The position numbers were made by a program, and so were the translations under genes. From positions 4,893 to 26,916 of the forward strand of contig DIQS01000038.1 in assembly GCA_002427325.1 (NCBI GenBank): DNA of 22,024 nt. The letters are read 5' to 3'. Numbering within the stretch: position 1 is the first letter of the stretch; each line of letters begins with the position of its first letter. This DNA is from Cloacimonetes bacterium UBA5456. GTDB lineage: Bacteria; Cloacimonadota; Cloacimonadia; Cloacimonadales; Cloacimonadaceae. This document shows positions 15,601 through 21,710 of this stretch, one piece after another. The notes under the pieces are model-generated. The model was not told the DNA's origin, made no database searches, and worked only from the letters and a program-made list of their open reading frames with translations.

Positions 15601-17210
15601 TATTTCATCTTAACAATCTTCACCGGCTTATGCATCCCCTTTTCATCTCTGATCAGATAGATACCCGTTGGGCAAGCTCTTCCGTTCTCATCCTTGCCAT
15701 CCCAGATAGAGGCACCATCTTGCGAGCTTTCCAGCCTTCTTACCCGCTGTCCTTTGATGTTAAAAACTTCCACGGCATTAGCATTGAAAGGCGCATCAGC
15801 ATCGCGTTTGAGCATTATCTTAACGCCCTCTTTCATCGGATTGGGATAGGCGTCAATCTTGATGATAGGCGGTGCCGCGATATCGTCTTCCACGGGGAGC
15901 CCTCCGCTGCGTAATACCTTCGCCACACACGCTTTATTTAGCCCTTGGTTCCCGGCGATATAGATGGAATTGTTCAGGGTTTTTGCCATTGTGTGATATG
16001 TGCGCAAGAGGTCAACTTGGCTATAGTTCACAAATTCAGGCCAAGCTTGTATCGAGAAAACAGGATCACGCCAAGCCCACGCCATTGAATAGTCATCTGC
16101 TTGATTCAGACGCATTAGCGACGGTGCCGGATCGTAATGCTCCAATAAGGAGGTGACAAACAGATCGCCTTCAATCTCTATCATGGAATATATTGGCATT
16201 GCTATAGATAGGGATGAAGTGTGATGGATTATATCATCTTCTGTCACATGCGCGACGTAAACGATATTTCCTTCAGTCGGGAGTAGCGGAATACCAAAAT
16301 AAGTGGCTGTGATATGTCCTGATTCGGCGCTTTTTGAAAGTGCAACGGGATATAGACCATAAAAACTTGAGGGGTCATGATTTAGAGGCATGCTATCCAA
16401 GATGTCTCCATCCAAATTCAGGCGTAATATCTCGTTATAATCCGCAGTAATCTTGCATCCCAACAAGATGTTACCGCTTTCCTCAATAGCCGCATCATAG
16501 GCGCGGAAGTCAGCAAAATTGTCTTCATCTGTGGCGATAATAGTGTGTGATATTTGGGTCGCATCGGGCGTGAACCTCATATAAACCAAGTCACGCTGGG
16601 CATTAACGTGCTCGGCAACTTCACCAAAGGCAAGATAATCTCCCGAAGGATGGCGCAAAGCTTTGCTAAACACGATATGCTCATAATCGTTTTCAATGCC
16701 GATATTTAGCTTGTTATGGCTTACATTACCCTCTGCATCAACATGAACCACATATTTATACAAATCGCCAAAGGATTTACCGGTCAGAAAACTAACGCAA
16801 TCATTTTCATCAATACCAATGCCGACTAACCAATTGAAAAATGTGTATATGCCATAGCTTTGAAAATCCCTTTGCCACAAAAGATTGCCATGGGAATCCA
16901 ACTTGACGATGGAAGGGATGTTTGCATTTGACATATCCGGATCGGTGAGAAAACATGCCAGGGAGATGAGCACCACGGAATCATCGGAGCAGGTGTAGAT
17001 GGCTCGCGGAAAAACCTCGGCGGCATATTTTGTTTCATTAGAAAACTCTGCGGAAATTTCCACTGCACTAATGAAGCCCTCTTCGGCTCTTAGCGCAGGA
17101 CTAAGCAAAGTGAACACCATCATGCAGATAAATAGGGGCAGCAGATGGGATTTTGCGCTGAATCTCTCGAATATGAGATGATAAAATGATATCTGTCTTA
17201 CTCGCTTCAT
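15600..17210 (-). CDS. Secreted protein with C-terminal T9SS-type sorting domain
   Basis: A 536-residue exported protein of unknown role. A hydrophobic segment at about 24-42 ending SPALRA, with EEG next, is a plausible signal peptide after a 20-residue basic extension. The middle (about 45-440) contains repeats in the style of WD/beta-propeller proteins (LDSHGNLLWQRDF, VDAEGNVSHNKL, LNLDGDILDSM), suggesting a propeller fold. Residues 447-536 are a FlgD-like/T9SS type A sorting domain: YPNPMKEGVKI, VEVFNIKGQRVRRL, IWDGKDENGRACPTGIYLIR and a basic end KPVKIVKMK. It should be carried across the outer membrane and attached or released. AGGAG lies 8 bases before the ATG. It is flanked on both sides by repeats and is oriented like the operon but separated from it. 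Confidence 0.82.
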   Translation of the reverse strand: MKRVRQISFYHLIFERFSAKSHLLPLFICMMVFTLLSPALRAEEGFISAVEISAEFSNETKYAAEVFPRAIYTCSDDSVVLISLACFLTDPDMSNANIPSIVKLDSHGNLLWQRDFQSYGIYTFFNWLVGIGIDENDCVSFLTGKSFGDLYKYVVHVDAEGNVSHNKLNIGIENDYEHIVFSKALRHPSGDYLAFGEVAEHVNAQRDLVYMRFTPDATQISHTIIATDEDNFADFRAYDAAIEESGNILLGCKITADYNEILRLNLDGDILDSMPLNHDPSSFYGLYPVALSKSAESGHITATYFGIPLLPTEGNIVYVAHVTEDDIIHHTSSLSIAMPIYSMIEIEGDLFVTSLLEHYDPAPSLMRLNQADDYSMAWAWRDPVFSIQAWPEFVNYSQVDLLRTYHTMAKTLNNSIYIAGNQGLNKACVAKVLRSGGLPVEDDIAAPPIIKIDAYPNPMKEGVKIMLKRDADAPFNANAVEVFNIKGQRVRRLESSQDGASIWDGKDENGRACPTGIYLIRDEKGMHKPVKIVKMK

Positions 17211-17385
17211 TTTTCTAACTCCTGTTTTGTTTCAAAGCTTTTTGCTTGATTTTCAATATTCAATCACAAAAATGATTGTATTGAGTTTAAATTATGTCGT
17301 TGTTACAGCTATCTATAAGTGTTTGCAAGATTTGAGCCAGTTTGGGAACAATTGTTGTATGGCGTTGGAATAGAATACGGAGTTA

Positions 17386-17413
17386 GTTACGAGCTACGAG
17401 TTACGAGTGACGA
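17386..17413. repeat. 7-base tandem repeat GTTACGA, four units
   Basis: Units GTTACGA, GCTACGA, GTTACGA and GTGACGA. The sense resembles the reverse complement of the GTAGCT tracts at 15569 and 17859, so it may be an inverted, diverged piece of the same element. Confidence 0.75.
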
Positions 17414-17419
17414 GAGCTT

Positions 17420-17506
17420 CGCATCATGCGGAGTTTGACATCATGTGTCGATAAGTTATTAGTAACGCTGGCTTTAGCCGGCCGCCCAAGTGGACTTCAG
17501 TCGGCC
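17420..17506. repeat. Cluster of short hairpins with TTTA/TTCA loops
   Basis: CGCAT-C-ATGCG at 17420-17430, GACA/TGTC at 17437-17449, GGC-TTTA-GCC at 17470-17479, and GGCCG/CGGCC at 17480-17506 enclosing GAC-TTCA-GTC. The style (short GC arms around TTTA or TTCA) is like the hairpins of the neighbouring arrays. Confidence 0.6.
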
Positions 17507-17582
17507 TTGTTCATCTCATGTGCAAAGCGAACTCCTCCAAGAAATAGAACACGGATTTAACGGATTGGGCTCACTGCATTCG

Positions 17583-17684
17583 CCGATTTAGCGATTTAGC
17601 GAGGCGGGATGGAATAGAACACGGATTTAACGGATTTAACGGATTTAACGGATTGAACGGATTGAACGGATTGAACGGATTCGC
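17583..17684. repeat. 8- and 9-base tandem repeats, copy 2 (expanded)
   Basis: Two CGATTTAG octamers, then GGAATAGAACA, then three CGGATTTAA (17622-17648), three CGGATTGAA (17649-17675) and CGGATTCGC. Copy 1 has only one of each of the first two nonamers, so the nonamer tract varies in number like a minisatellite. Confidence 0.85.
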
Positions 17685-17702
17685 ACGGATTTGGGGCTTG
17701 GT

Positions 17703-17890
17703 GCGGGAACGTCCTCGTTGCCGCATGCGCGACAGCGCATACAGTTTCAGTAGAAAGCTTCGCTTTCTCAGGCAACAAGATATTACCTACCCAAACAGAG
17801 CTTGCTGTTTGCGAAGCTTTTTGAGCGAAGCGAAACCCTCGGAGTCAGCCGACCCTCTCGTAGCTTGTAGCTTTGTAGCTCGTAGCTCCC
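17703..17890. repeat. Hairpin array plus GTAGCT tract, copy 2
   Basis: Same order as copy 1: GCGGGAACG/CGTTGCCGC at 17703-17724 (one central mismatch, loop TCCT), ATGCGC/GCGCAT at 17725-17740, AGAAAGC/GCTTTCT at 17752-17768, a broken GGCAACA/TATTACC at 17771-17787, CAAACAG/CTGTTTG at 17792-17811, and the GTAGCT tract to 17890. Several arms differ from copy 1 while still pairing. Confidence 0.8.
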
Positions 17891-17946
17891 TATTTCAATT
17901 TAGCAATCTTCATCGGCATCTCTTTGAACCCTCCCTTAAGCACGCA
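17890..17946 (-). pseudogene. Remnant 3' end of a second T9SS-sorted protein gene
   Basis: Read on the minus strand this gives CVLKGGFKEMPMKIAKLK followed by TAG at 17890-17892. The intact neighbour ends LIRDEKGMHKPVKIVKMK and TAG, and both are followed by the same GTAGCT tract and hairpin array. Only about 16-18 codons remain; beyond 17946 the sequence passes into 33-base repeats, and no start codon or domain is left. I read it as the scrap of a lost secreted-protein gene. Confidence 0.68.
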
Positions 17947-17948
17947 AA

Positions 17949-18080
17949 TTGCCCTTAGTTTCCTCACAAATCACAAACAATTGCCCTTAGTTTGACCCCA
18001 AAAACGCCAATAGTTGCCCTTAGTTTGACCCCAAAAATGCCAAAATCTGCCCTTAGTTTGCCATCAAAAACACCAAAATT
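17949..18080. repeat. 33-base tandem repeat upstream of the ATPase gene
   Basis: TTGCCCTTAGTTT recurs at 17949, 17981, 18014 and (as CTGCCCTTAGTTT) 18047, spacing 32, 33 and 33; a decayed fifth unit starts at 18080 as TTGCCTTGACA. Units 2 and 3 also share GACCCCAAAAA. The rest of each unit is A-rich and diverged. Confidence 0.85.
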
Positions 18081-18084
18081 TGCC

Positions 18085-18113
18085 TTGACACATTTTCAGA
18101 TCATTATTTTATA
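18085..18113 (+). promoter_or_regulatory. Likely promoter of the ATPase gene
   Basis: A perfect TTGACA at 18085-18090 is followed at 16-17 bases by TTTTAT/TTTATA, a weak -10. The transcript would start about 25 bases before the ATG at 18145. The -35 box lies inside the decayed fifth unit of the 33-base repeat. Confidence 0.5.
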
Positions 18114-18144
18114 TCCTCATCAGAGAATCAGATAGGAGTCCAAG

Positions 18145-19500
18145 ATGATTAAAAGAAAGATTGAGCTTGATTTGCAGCGCTGGAAGGAAGAGAAAAACCA
18201 CAAGCCTTTGGTGCTCAGAGGTGCCAGGCAAGTGGGAAAGACCACCGTCGTGAAGGAATTTGCCAAGTCTTTTCCAATTTTCTTGTATGTAAATCTTGAT
18301 TTAGAGGCAGATAGACAGCTTTTTTCTCGTGAGCTCAAAGTGCGTGAACTGTTTCAACTGATCTGTTTACGCTTTTCACAGCCCATAAAACCCGAGAAGA
18401 CCCTGCTTTTTATCGATGAAATTCAGTTCAGTTCGCTGGCAATCAAGATGTTGCGTTATTTTTATGAAGAAATGCCGGAGCTATGCGTGATCGCCGCAGG
18501 ATCACTCTTGGAAGTGGTCGTGGATGATAAACACCAGAGTTTTCCGGTGGGCAGAATTGAGAATCTTTGGGTGCAGCCGCTCAGCTTTGAAGAATATCTG
18601 GGAGCTTTGGGCAGGGATGAGCTTTTAGAGGCTTACCACCAAGTGCCTGCCACAACGCCTTTCATCGAAGAGCTCAGGCGTCAGTTCAAAATCTATTCAC
18701 TCTTGGGCGGAATGCCTGAAGCAGTTGCCAAATATCTGGCAAACAAGGATATGACGATTGTTAACCGCGTCTATGAATCCCTTGTCAGCGCCTATCTTGA
18801 AGATGTGGATAAATATGCGGACGATGTTTCGATGGGAAGAGCTTTGGTTCATATCCTCAAAACAGCACCCGCTGAAGCAGGGAAACGCATCACTTTGGAA
18901 GGCTTTGGCGCATCGGATTATAAAGCGCTCACCATCCGTCAGGCTTTCGATAAATTGCAGAAGGCGCAGCTCTTAGAGCTCAGCTTTCCCGTCACTTCTG
19001 CAGTGTTGCCCATGGTTCCGCAATATAGACGCAAACCGAGGCTGCAGCTACTTGACACGGGATTACTCAATTACCAGCTTGGCATTCAGGAGGAATATTT
19101 CCTTTCAGATTCCTTGGAATCCATCCACAAAGGCTTGATTACTCAACACATTGTGGGGCAGGAATTGCAAAGCATTTGGGCTTCATCACCTCCAAGGCTT
19201 AGCTTTTGGGTGAGAGAAAAGCACCAATCCTCGGCTGAGGTGGATTTCGTGGTCCCACACCGCGGGAAACTGATCCCCATCGAAGTGAAATCAGGAAGCA
19301 CCGGTTCTCTGCGCTCACTCATACAATTTATGCTGATTTCAGAACACGATATGGCGATCCGCATCCATGATGGCAACCTGAGTCTTGATAAGATCCAGCT
19401 TCCGGATGGACGGACTTTTAGGCTCCTGAACCTGCCCCTGTGTCTTAGCGCAAAGGTCCGTCAGTACGCAGATCATTATTTTGCTCTGAAAGAGGCTTGA
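18145..19500 (+). CDS. AAA ATPase with DUF4143 (AAA_14 family)
   Basis: A 451-residue protein. The AAA_14 domain has Walker A GARQVGKTT at 26-34, Walker B TLLFIDEIQ at 86-94 and the sensor-like VIAAGSLLE at 115-123. DUF4143 follows (about 195-360; LLGGMPEAVAKYL at 186-198). The end has a PD-(D/E)XK-like core, D367, E380 and K382 in AEVDFVV...LIPIEVKSG. The family is common and mobile in bacteria and archaea; its role is not established, though links to toxin-antitoxin or defence behaviour have been suggested. AGGAG lies 6 bases before the ATG. It is the first plus-strand gene and stands alone between repeat arrays, which fits horizontal gain. Confidence 0.92.
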   Translation: MIKRKIELDLQRWKEEKNHKPLVLRGARQVGKTTVVKEFAKSFPIFLYVNLDLEADRQLFSRELKVRELFQLICLRFSQPIKPEKTLLFIDEIQFSSLAIKMLRYFYEEMPELCVIAAGSLLEVVVDDKHQSFPVGRIENLWVQPLSFEEYLGALGRDELLEAYHQVPATTPFIEELRRQFKIYSLLGGMPEAVAKYLANKDMTIVNRVYESLVSAYLEDVDKYADDVSMGRALVHILKTAPAEAGKRITLEGFGASDYKALTIRQAFDKLQKAQLLELSFPVTSAVLPMVPQYRRKPRLQLLDTGLLNYQLGIQEEYFLSDSLESIHKGLITQHIVGQELQSIWASSPPRLSFWVREKHQSSAEVDFVVPHRGKLIPIEVKSGSTGSLRSLIQFMLISEHDMAIRIHDGNLSLDKIQLPDGRTFRLLNLPLCLSAKVRQYADHYFALKEA

Positions 19501-19504
19501 GCCT

Positions 19505-19690
19505 TTCGCATCCTCGTGTTTGGGGCTCCAACATCTTGTTGTCGCATGCGCTTCAGCGCAAACTTGTCAAGCGGGTGGTGTGGCAACGCCCTCGTTGCCA
19601 CGAGTGGTTGTTGGCTTCTCTCACGTCCTCGTTTTTGGGGCGGAAACATCTTGTTGCCGCATACGCTTGTTGGATTCTTTCGCGTCCTCG
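19505..19690. repeat. Hairpin repeat patch, copy 3
   Basis: Hairpins CAACA/TGTTG at 19529-19541, TGCGC/GCGCA with TTCA loop at 19547-19560, GTGGCAACG/CGTTGCCAC at 19580-19601 and GCGGAAACA/TGTTGCCGC (one mismatch) at 19640-19660. The phrase TCnTCGTnTTTGGGGC comes before the first and last, about 113 bases apart. Clearly related to the arrays at 15413 and 17703 but without the GTAGCT tract. Confidence 0.75.
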
Positions 19691-19804
19691 TGTCGAGCTA
19701 TTTATCACAAACAGAAAGTGTTAAACCCAAAAACTATTGGTGAACAACAAGGTGTTCTATCTAACTATATCACCTAAAAAAAGCACAAAGCACATATCCT
19801 ATTG

Positions 19805-19881
19805 CTTCCCTATTGATTACAGCTTAGTGTCCGCTCATGATATGGTCATGCCCATGACCATATCATGACCACATCATGACC
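19805..19881 (+). repeat. Right copy of the long inverted repeat
   Basis: 77 bases that match the reverse complement of 1-66, with an 11-base extra block. The block completes a hairpin: 16-base perfect arms at 19835-19850 and 19853-19868 with a 2-base loop, built on TCATGATATGGTCATG. TCATGACC is repeated again to the end. No T run follows on either strand. Confidence 0.82.
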
Positions 19882-19914
19882 AGATCTCAGTAAGGAAGGC
19901 ATGGAAAAACCTGC

Positions 19915-19943
19915 AAAAAAAGGCAGGAATTATCTTCCTGCCT
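19915..19943 (-). terminator. Rho-independent terminator of the DUF5655-like gene
   Basis: Perfect 9-base arms AGGCAGGAA (19921-19929) and TTCCTGCCT (19935-19943) with a 5-base loop; on the minus strand the stem runs straight into six or seven T. It is 57 bases past the stop codon of the minus-strand gene. Confidence 0.9.
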
Positions 19944-19999
19944 CGTGATCTATTTTGTCGGATGTTTTGTTAAATCTATCATTCCCTCTACAGGATAGA

Positions 20000-20911
20000 C
20001 TACGAATGGAACTCCACTGATTGCTCTATCAGGCTTATTATGTGTGATAAATGAGATTCATCTTTCATGATGATCTGATAATCTCCATTACCCCACTTCC
20101 CTCTACCAGAGACATCCTCAGCAATGTTCAGACTATCTATCAGCTCCCCCTTGGGAACATTCAGGGTCAGTTTCAGTTGGGATTTTTGGATTTCAATATC
20201 CACAATATTAGTAGCCCCCTTAAAAGCTAAATAGAGTTTCCTTGGCACCAAGCTTAGGTTCCATCTTGCCAAGATGTTATTCCTAAGGGTTTCATAGAGG
20301 GAGCGGATATCATCATTAGCCTTTTGAATGTGGTCAGCTTCTGTATATACTTCCAATTCTTTAGCAACCCTTCCAATGGCGTTGGTTGGAGCTATCTTCT
20401 TGATGCTGGCGCCGGCACTGCCGTAGTCGATACGGCGATACGAGATATGCTCATCACGATAGGTTTTGACCTCCCACAGCGAAATTGGCAGATCACTAAA
20501 GATTAGTGAATCAAGCTGATATTTATTAAAGGCGGTTGAAACAAAATATATCTTAGACTGAGCCCAATCTATGTCATTGATATCATAGCTTTTATTCTTC
20601 ACGTTGCTGAACTTGAGCACGAAATCTGCTTTTCTGTCCAACATCTTGCCCAGATAGGCATAGCCTTGGTCGATAACGCTCCTATTCTCACTCCGCTTGA
20701 ATTCTATGATCACAAAAGAACTTGTTTCCGGGTCGAAGGCGAGCGTATCAAGTCGGTAATCTCCCACTGTAAATTCTGAGCAGACAAATTCCAATCCGAA
20801 GATCAGGGGGAGGTTTTTCTCCGTTATGCTCTGCAGCGTCTTTTCTTTTGCTATTTTTGCCTCTTTGATCTCGGACAGGGCCTCGTTTTTAGATAACTTA
20901 AACAACCTCAT
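20000..20911 (-). CDS. DUF5655-like protein with PD-(D/E)XK nuclease-type core
   Basis: A 303-residue soluble protein. The N-terminal half has a restriction-endonuclease-like core: E31, D55 in DYRLDTLAFD, E70-x-K72 in FVIIEFKR, and Q82-x3-Y86 in DQGYAYLGKM, the usual order of PD-(D/E)XK catalytic residues. The C-terminal part (about 195-303; LARWNLSLVPRKLYLAFKG, ISLIEQSVEF) matches what I recall of DUF5655. Nuclease activity is inferred, not shown; substrates and partners are unknown. AGGAGG lies 5 bases before the ATG. It is divergent from the helicase gene across a 513-base region and has its own terminator. Confidence 0.8.
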   Translation of the reverse strand: MRLFKLSKNEALSEIKEAKIAKEKTLQSITEKNLPLIFGLEFVCSEFTVGDYRLDTLAFDPETSSFVIIEFKRSENRSVIDQGYAYLGKMLDRKADFVLKFSNVKNKSYDINDIDWAQSKIYFVSTAFNKYQLDSLIFSDLPISLWEVKTYRDEHISYRRIDYGSAGASIKKIAPTNAIGRVAKELEVYTEADHIQKANDDIRSLYETLRNNILARWNLSLVPRKLYLAFKGATNIVDIEIQKSQLKLTLNVPKGELIDSLNIAEDVSGRGKWGNGDYQIIMKDESHLSHIISLIEQSVEFHS

Positions 20912-20926
20912 TCAATCCTCCTTTTG

Positions 20927-20971
20927 TTATTCATTCCAATTTTGGTGATGCGGTTTTTTATCTTTGTTCAT
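20927..20971 (-). CDS. Tiny leader reading frame 2 (14 codons), doubtful
   Basis: MNKDKKPHHQNWNE, starting in a 4-base overlap with the previous tiny frame and ending 15 bases before the DUF5655-like start, with that gene's AGGAGG in the gap. The arrangement imitates an operon of coupled frames; no family is recognised. Confidence 0.3.
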   Translation of the reverse strand: MNKDKKPHHQNWNE

Positions 20972-21018
20972 AGAGCGTAATTAGCTGACATTGGGCTGGC
21001 AATAGGTTCTTTACTCAT
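20968..21018 (-). CDS. Tiny leader reading frame 1 (16 codons), doubtful
   Basis: MSKEPIASPMSANYAL with GAGG 6 bases before the ATG. Its TGA overlaps the ATG of the next tiny frame (ATGA). Too short to be recognised; it may be chance, a leader peptide or decay of a small gene. Confidence 0.3.
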   Translation of the reverse strand: MSKEPIASPMSANYAL

Positions 21019-21026
21019 TTATTTCC

Positions 21027-21040
21027 TCTGTCATGACAGA
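21027..21040. promoter_or_regulatory. 14-base perfect palindrome, candidate operator
   Basis: TCTGTCATGACAGA is a perfect dyad 116 bases upstream of the DUF5655-like gene, right before tiny frame 1. The position fits a repressor site near the minus-strand promoter, but no regulator gene is seen here. Confidence 0.4.
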
Positions 21041-21273
21041 CGTGATTCTTAGCACATATACTCCACTTATTTAACTCTTAACATTTAATAATCAATCTCT
21101 GTTTCTGTCAATCCAAAAAACTGATGTATCGTAATTCATCTTGATTTGTCTGCATACAGGGCGGCTCTTTCTTGGCTATAGTTCCATGATTAAAACATGC
21201 GCATGGAGATAGCAAGACCGATGCATTGATGAATTGAATTATGGCACAGTTAGTTGACTCGTCCTGAAAAAGG

Positions 21274-21305
21274 CGGGCATTTCATTCTACCATGGGCAAT
21301 GCCCG
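21274..21305. other. Hairpin just upstream of the helicase-side promoter
   Basis: Perfect 8-base arms CGGGCATT and AATGCCCG with a 16-base loop, ending 10 bases before the -35 box. No T run follows on the plus strand; on the minus strand TTTTT comes only after a gap of several bases (CGCCTTTTT), so it could weakly stop transcription toward the DUF5655-like gene. Confidence 0.45.
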
Positions 21306-21315
21306 AAAATAACGG

Positions 21316-21343
21316 TTGACGAATTAACAAGTATAAGAATAAT
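21316..21343 (+). promoter_or_regulatory. Sigma70-type promoter toward the small frame and helicase
   Basis: TTGACG (21316-21321), 16-base spacer, AATAAT (21338-21343): five of six matches in each box. Transcription would begin near 21350, leaving a leader of about 75 bases before the ATG at 21425. Confidence 0.6.
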
Positions 21344-21424
21344 GTGGTTACGCATAGGCATGAAATAAAATAAGAGCTTTATCTTGCACTTATGCCATTG
21401 CCAGTAAGGATATTAGGAGATAAT

Positions 21425-21616
21425 ATGAGTGAGTTAACTGATCTTGGGCTGTCGGTAAACGAGATATGCTCATACAGGGCAGTAAGCAACGTCATCGTTT
21501 ATCGGTGTTCAGATACTTTAAAAATGTCAGTTCTGCAGAGATGCCCTTTGTTTAAATTCAATATCTCCGAGAATGATGCTTGTCTCAAGGCTGGCGGAGC
21601 AAGCCGCAAACTGTAG
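21425..21616 (+). CDS. Small hypothetical protein, 63 residues
   Basis: The frame is open from 21392, but the ATG at 21425 is chosen because GGAG sits 6 bases before it (TAGGAGATAATATG). The product starts MSELTDLGLSVNEICSYRAV and has four cysteines at 15, 28, 40 and 53, evenly 12-13 residues apart. I recognise no family. It lies between a good promoter and the helicase start (94-base gap), so it is either a small partner or regulator of that system or a leader frame. Confidence 0.45.
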   Translation: MSELTDLGLSVNEICSYRAVSNVIVYRCSDTLKMSVLQRCPLFKFNISENDACLKAGGASRKL

Positions 21617-21710
21617 AAACTATATTTAAAATGAAGATAATCTTGAAAAAGCAAATAACATCAATGCAGCTACTTTATTTTTATTGCTGCGCTTAGGAGG
21701 GAGGAAACAG

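Larger units (their letters stand above)
17211..17583. other. Gene-free region upstream of the secreted-protein gene
   Basis: About 170 AT-rich bases upstream of the secreted-protein start presumably hold its promoter, though I see no clean box pair; CAATCA/TGATTG arms at 17261-17278 form a small dyad. The remainder holds a 7-base tandem repeat (17386-17413), short hairpins (17420-17506) and a stray partial copy of the repeat phrase GAACACGGATTTAACGGATT at 17547-17566. Confidence 0.65.
19501..19999. other. Gene-free region with hairpin repeats, the inverted repeat and a terminator
   Basis: No credible gene. 19505-19690 is a third patch of the hairpin family; 19691-19804 is AT-rich with nothing recognised; 19805-19881 is the right inverted repeat; 19915-19943 is the terminator of the DUF5655-like gene. 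No intrinsic terminator with a T run follows the ATPase stop. Confidence 0.75.
20912..21424. other. Divergent intergenic region between the DUF5655-like gene and the helicase side
   Basis: AT-rich 513 bases. They hold two tiny coupled reading frames on the minus strand (20927-21018), a 14-base perfect palindrome (21027-21040), an 8-base-arm hairpin (21274-21305) and a good plus-strand promoter (21316-21343). GGCAT/ATGCC arms at 21357-21361 and 21392-21396 could fold the plus-strand leader. No tRNA or known riboswitch recognised. Confidence 0.7.

Noticed and set aside
17949..18080. 33-base repeat as a CRISPR array
   Set aside because: Only about 13-20 bases of each unit are shared, the units follow each other with no room for 30-base spacers, and no cas gene is near.
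19835..19868. Perfect 16-base hairpin as a terminator
   Set aside because: No T run follows on either strand, and the real terminator of the neighbouring gene lies at 19915-19943; it belongs to the inverted-repeat element.
1..19881. Composite transposon between the two inverted repeats
   Set aside because: No transposase, integrase or resolvase is present, and the content is an essential-gene operon; no target duplication can be seen at the left edge.
21274..21305. tRNA or small RNA gene near the helicase promoter
   Set aside because: Only one 8-base stem is present; no cloverleaf, anticodon arm or T-loop sequence could be found.
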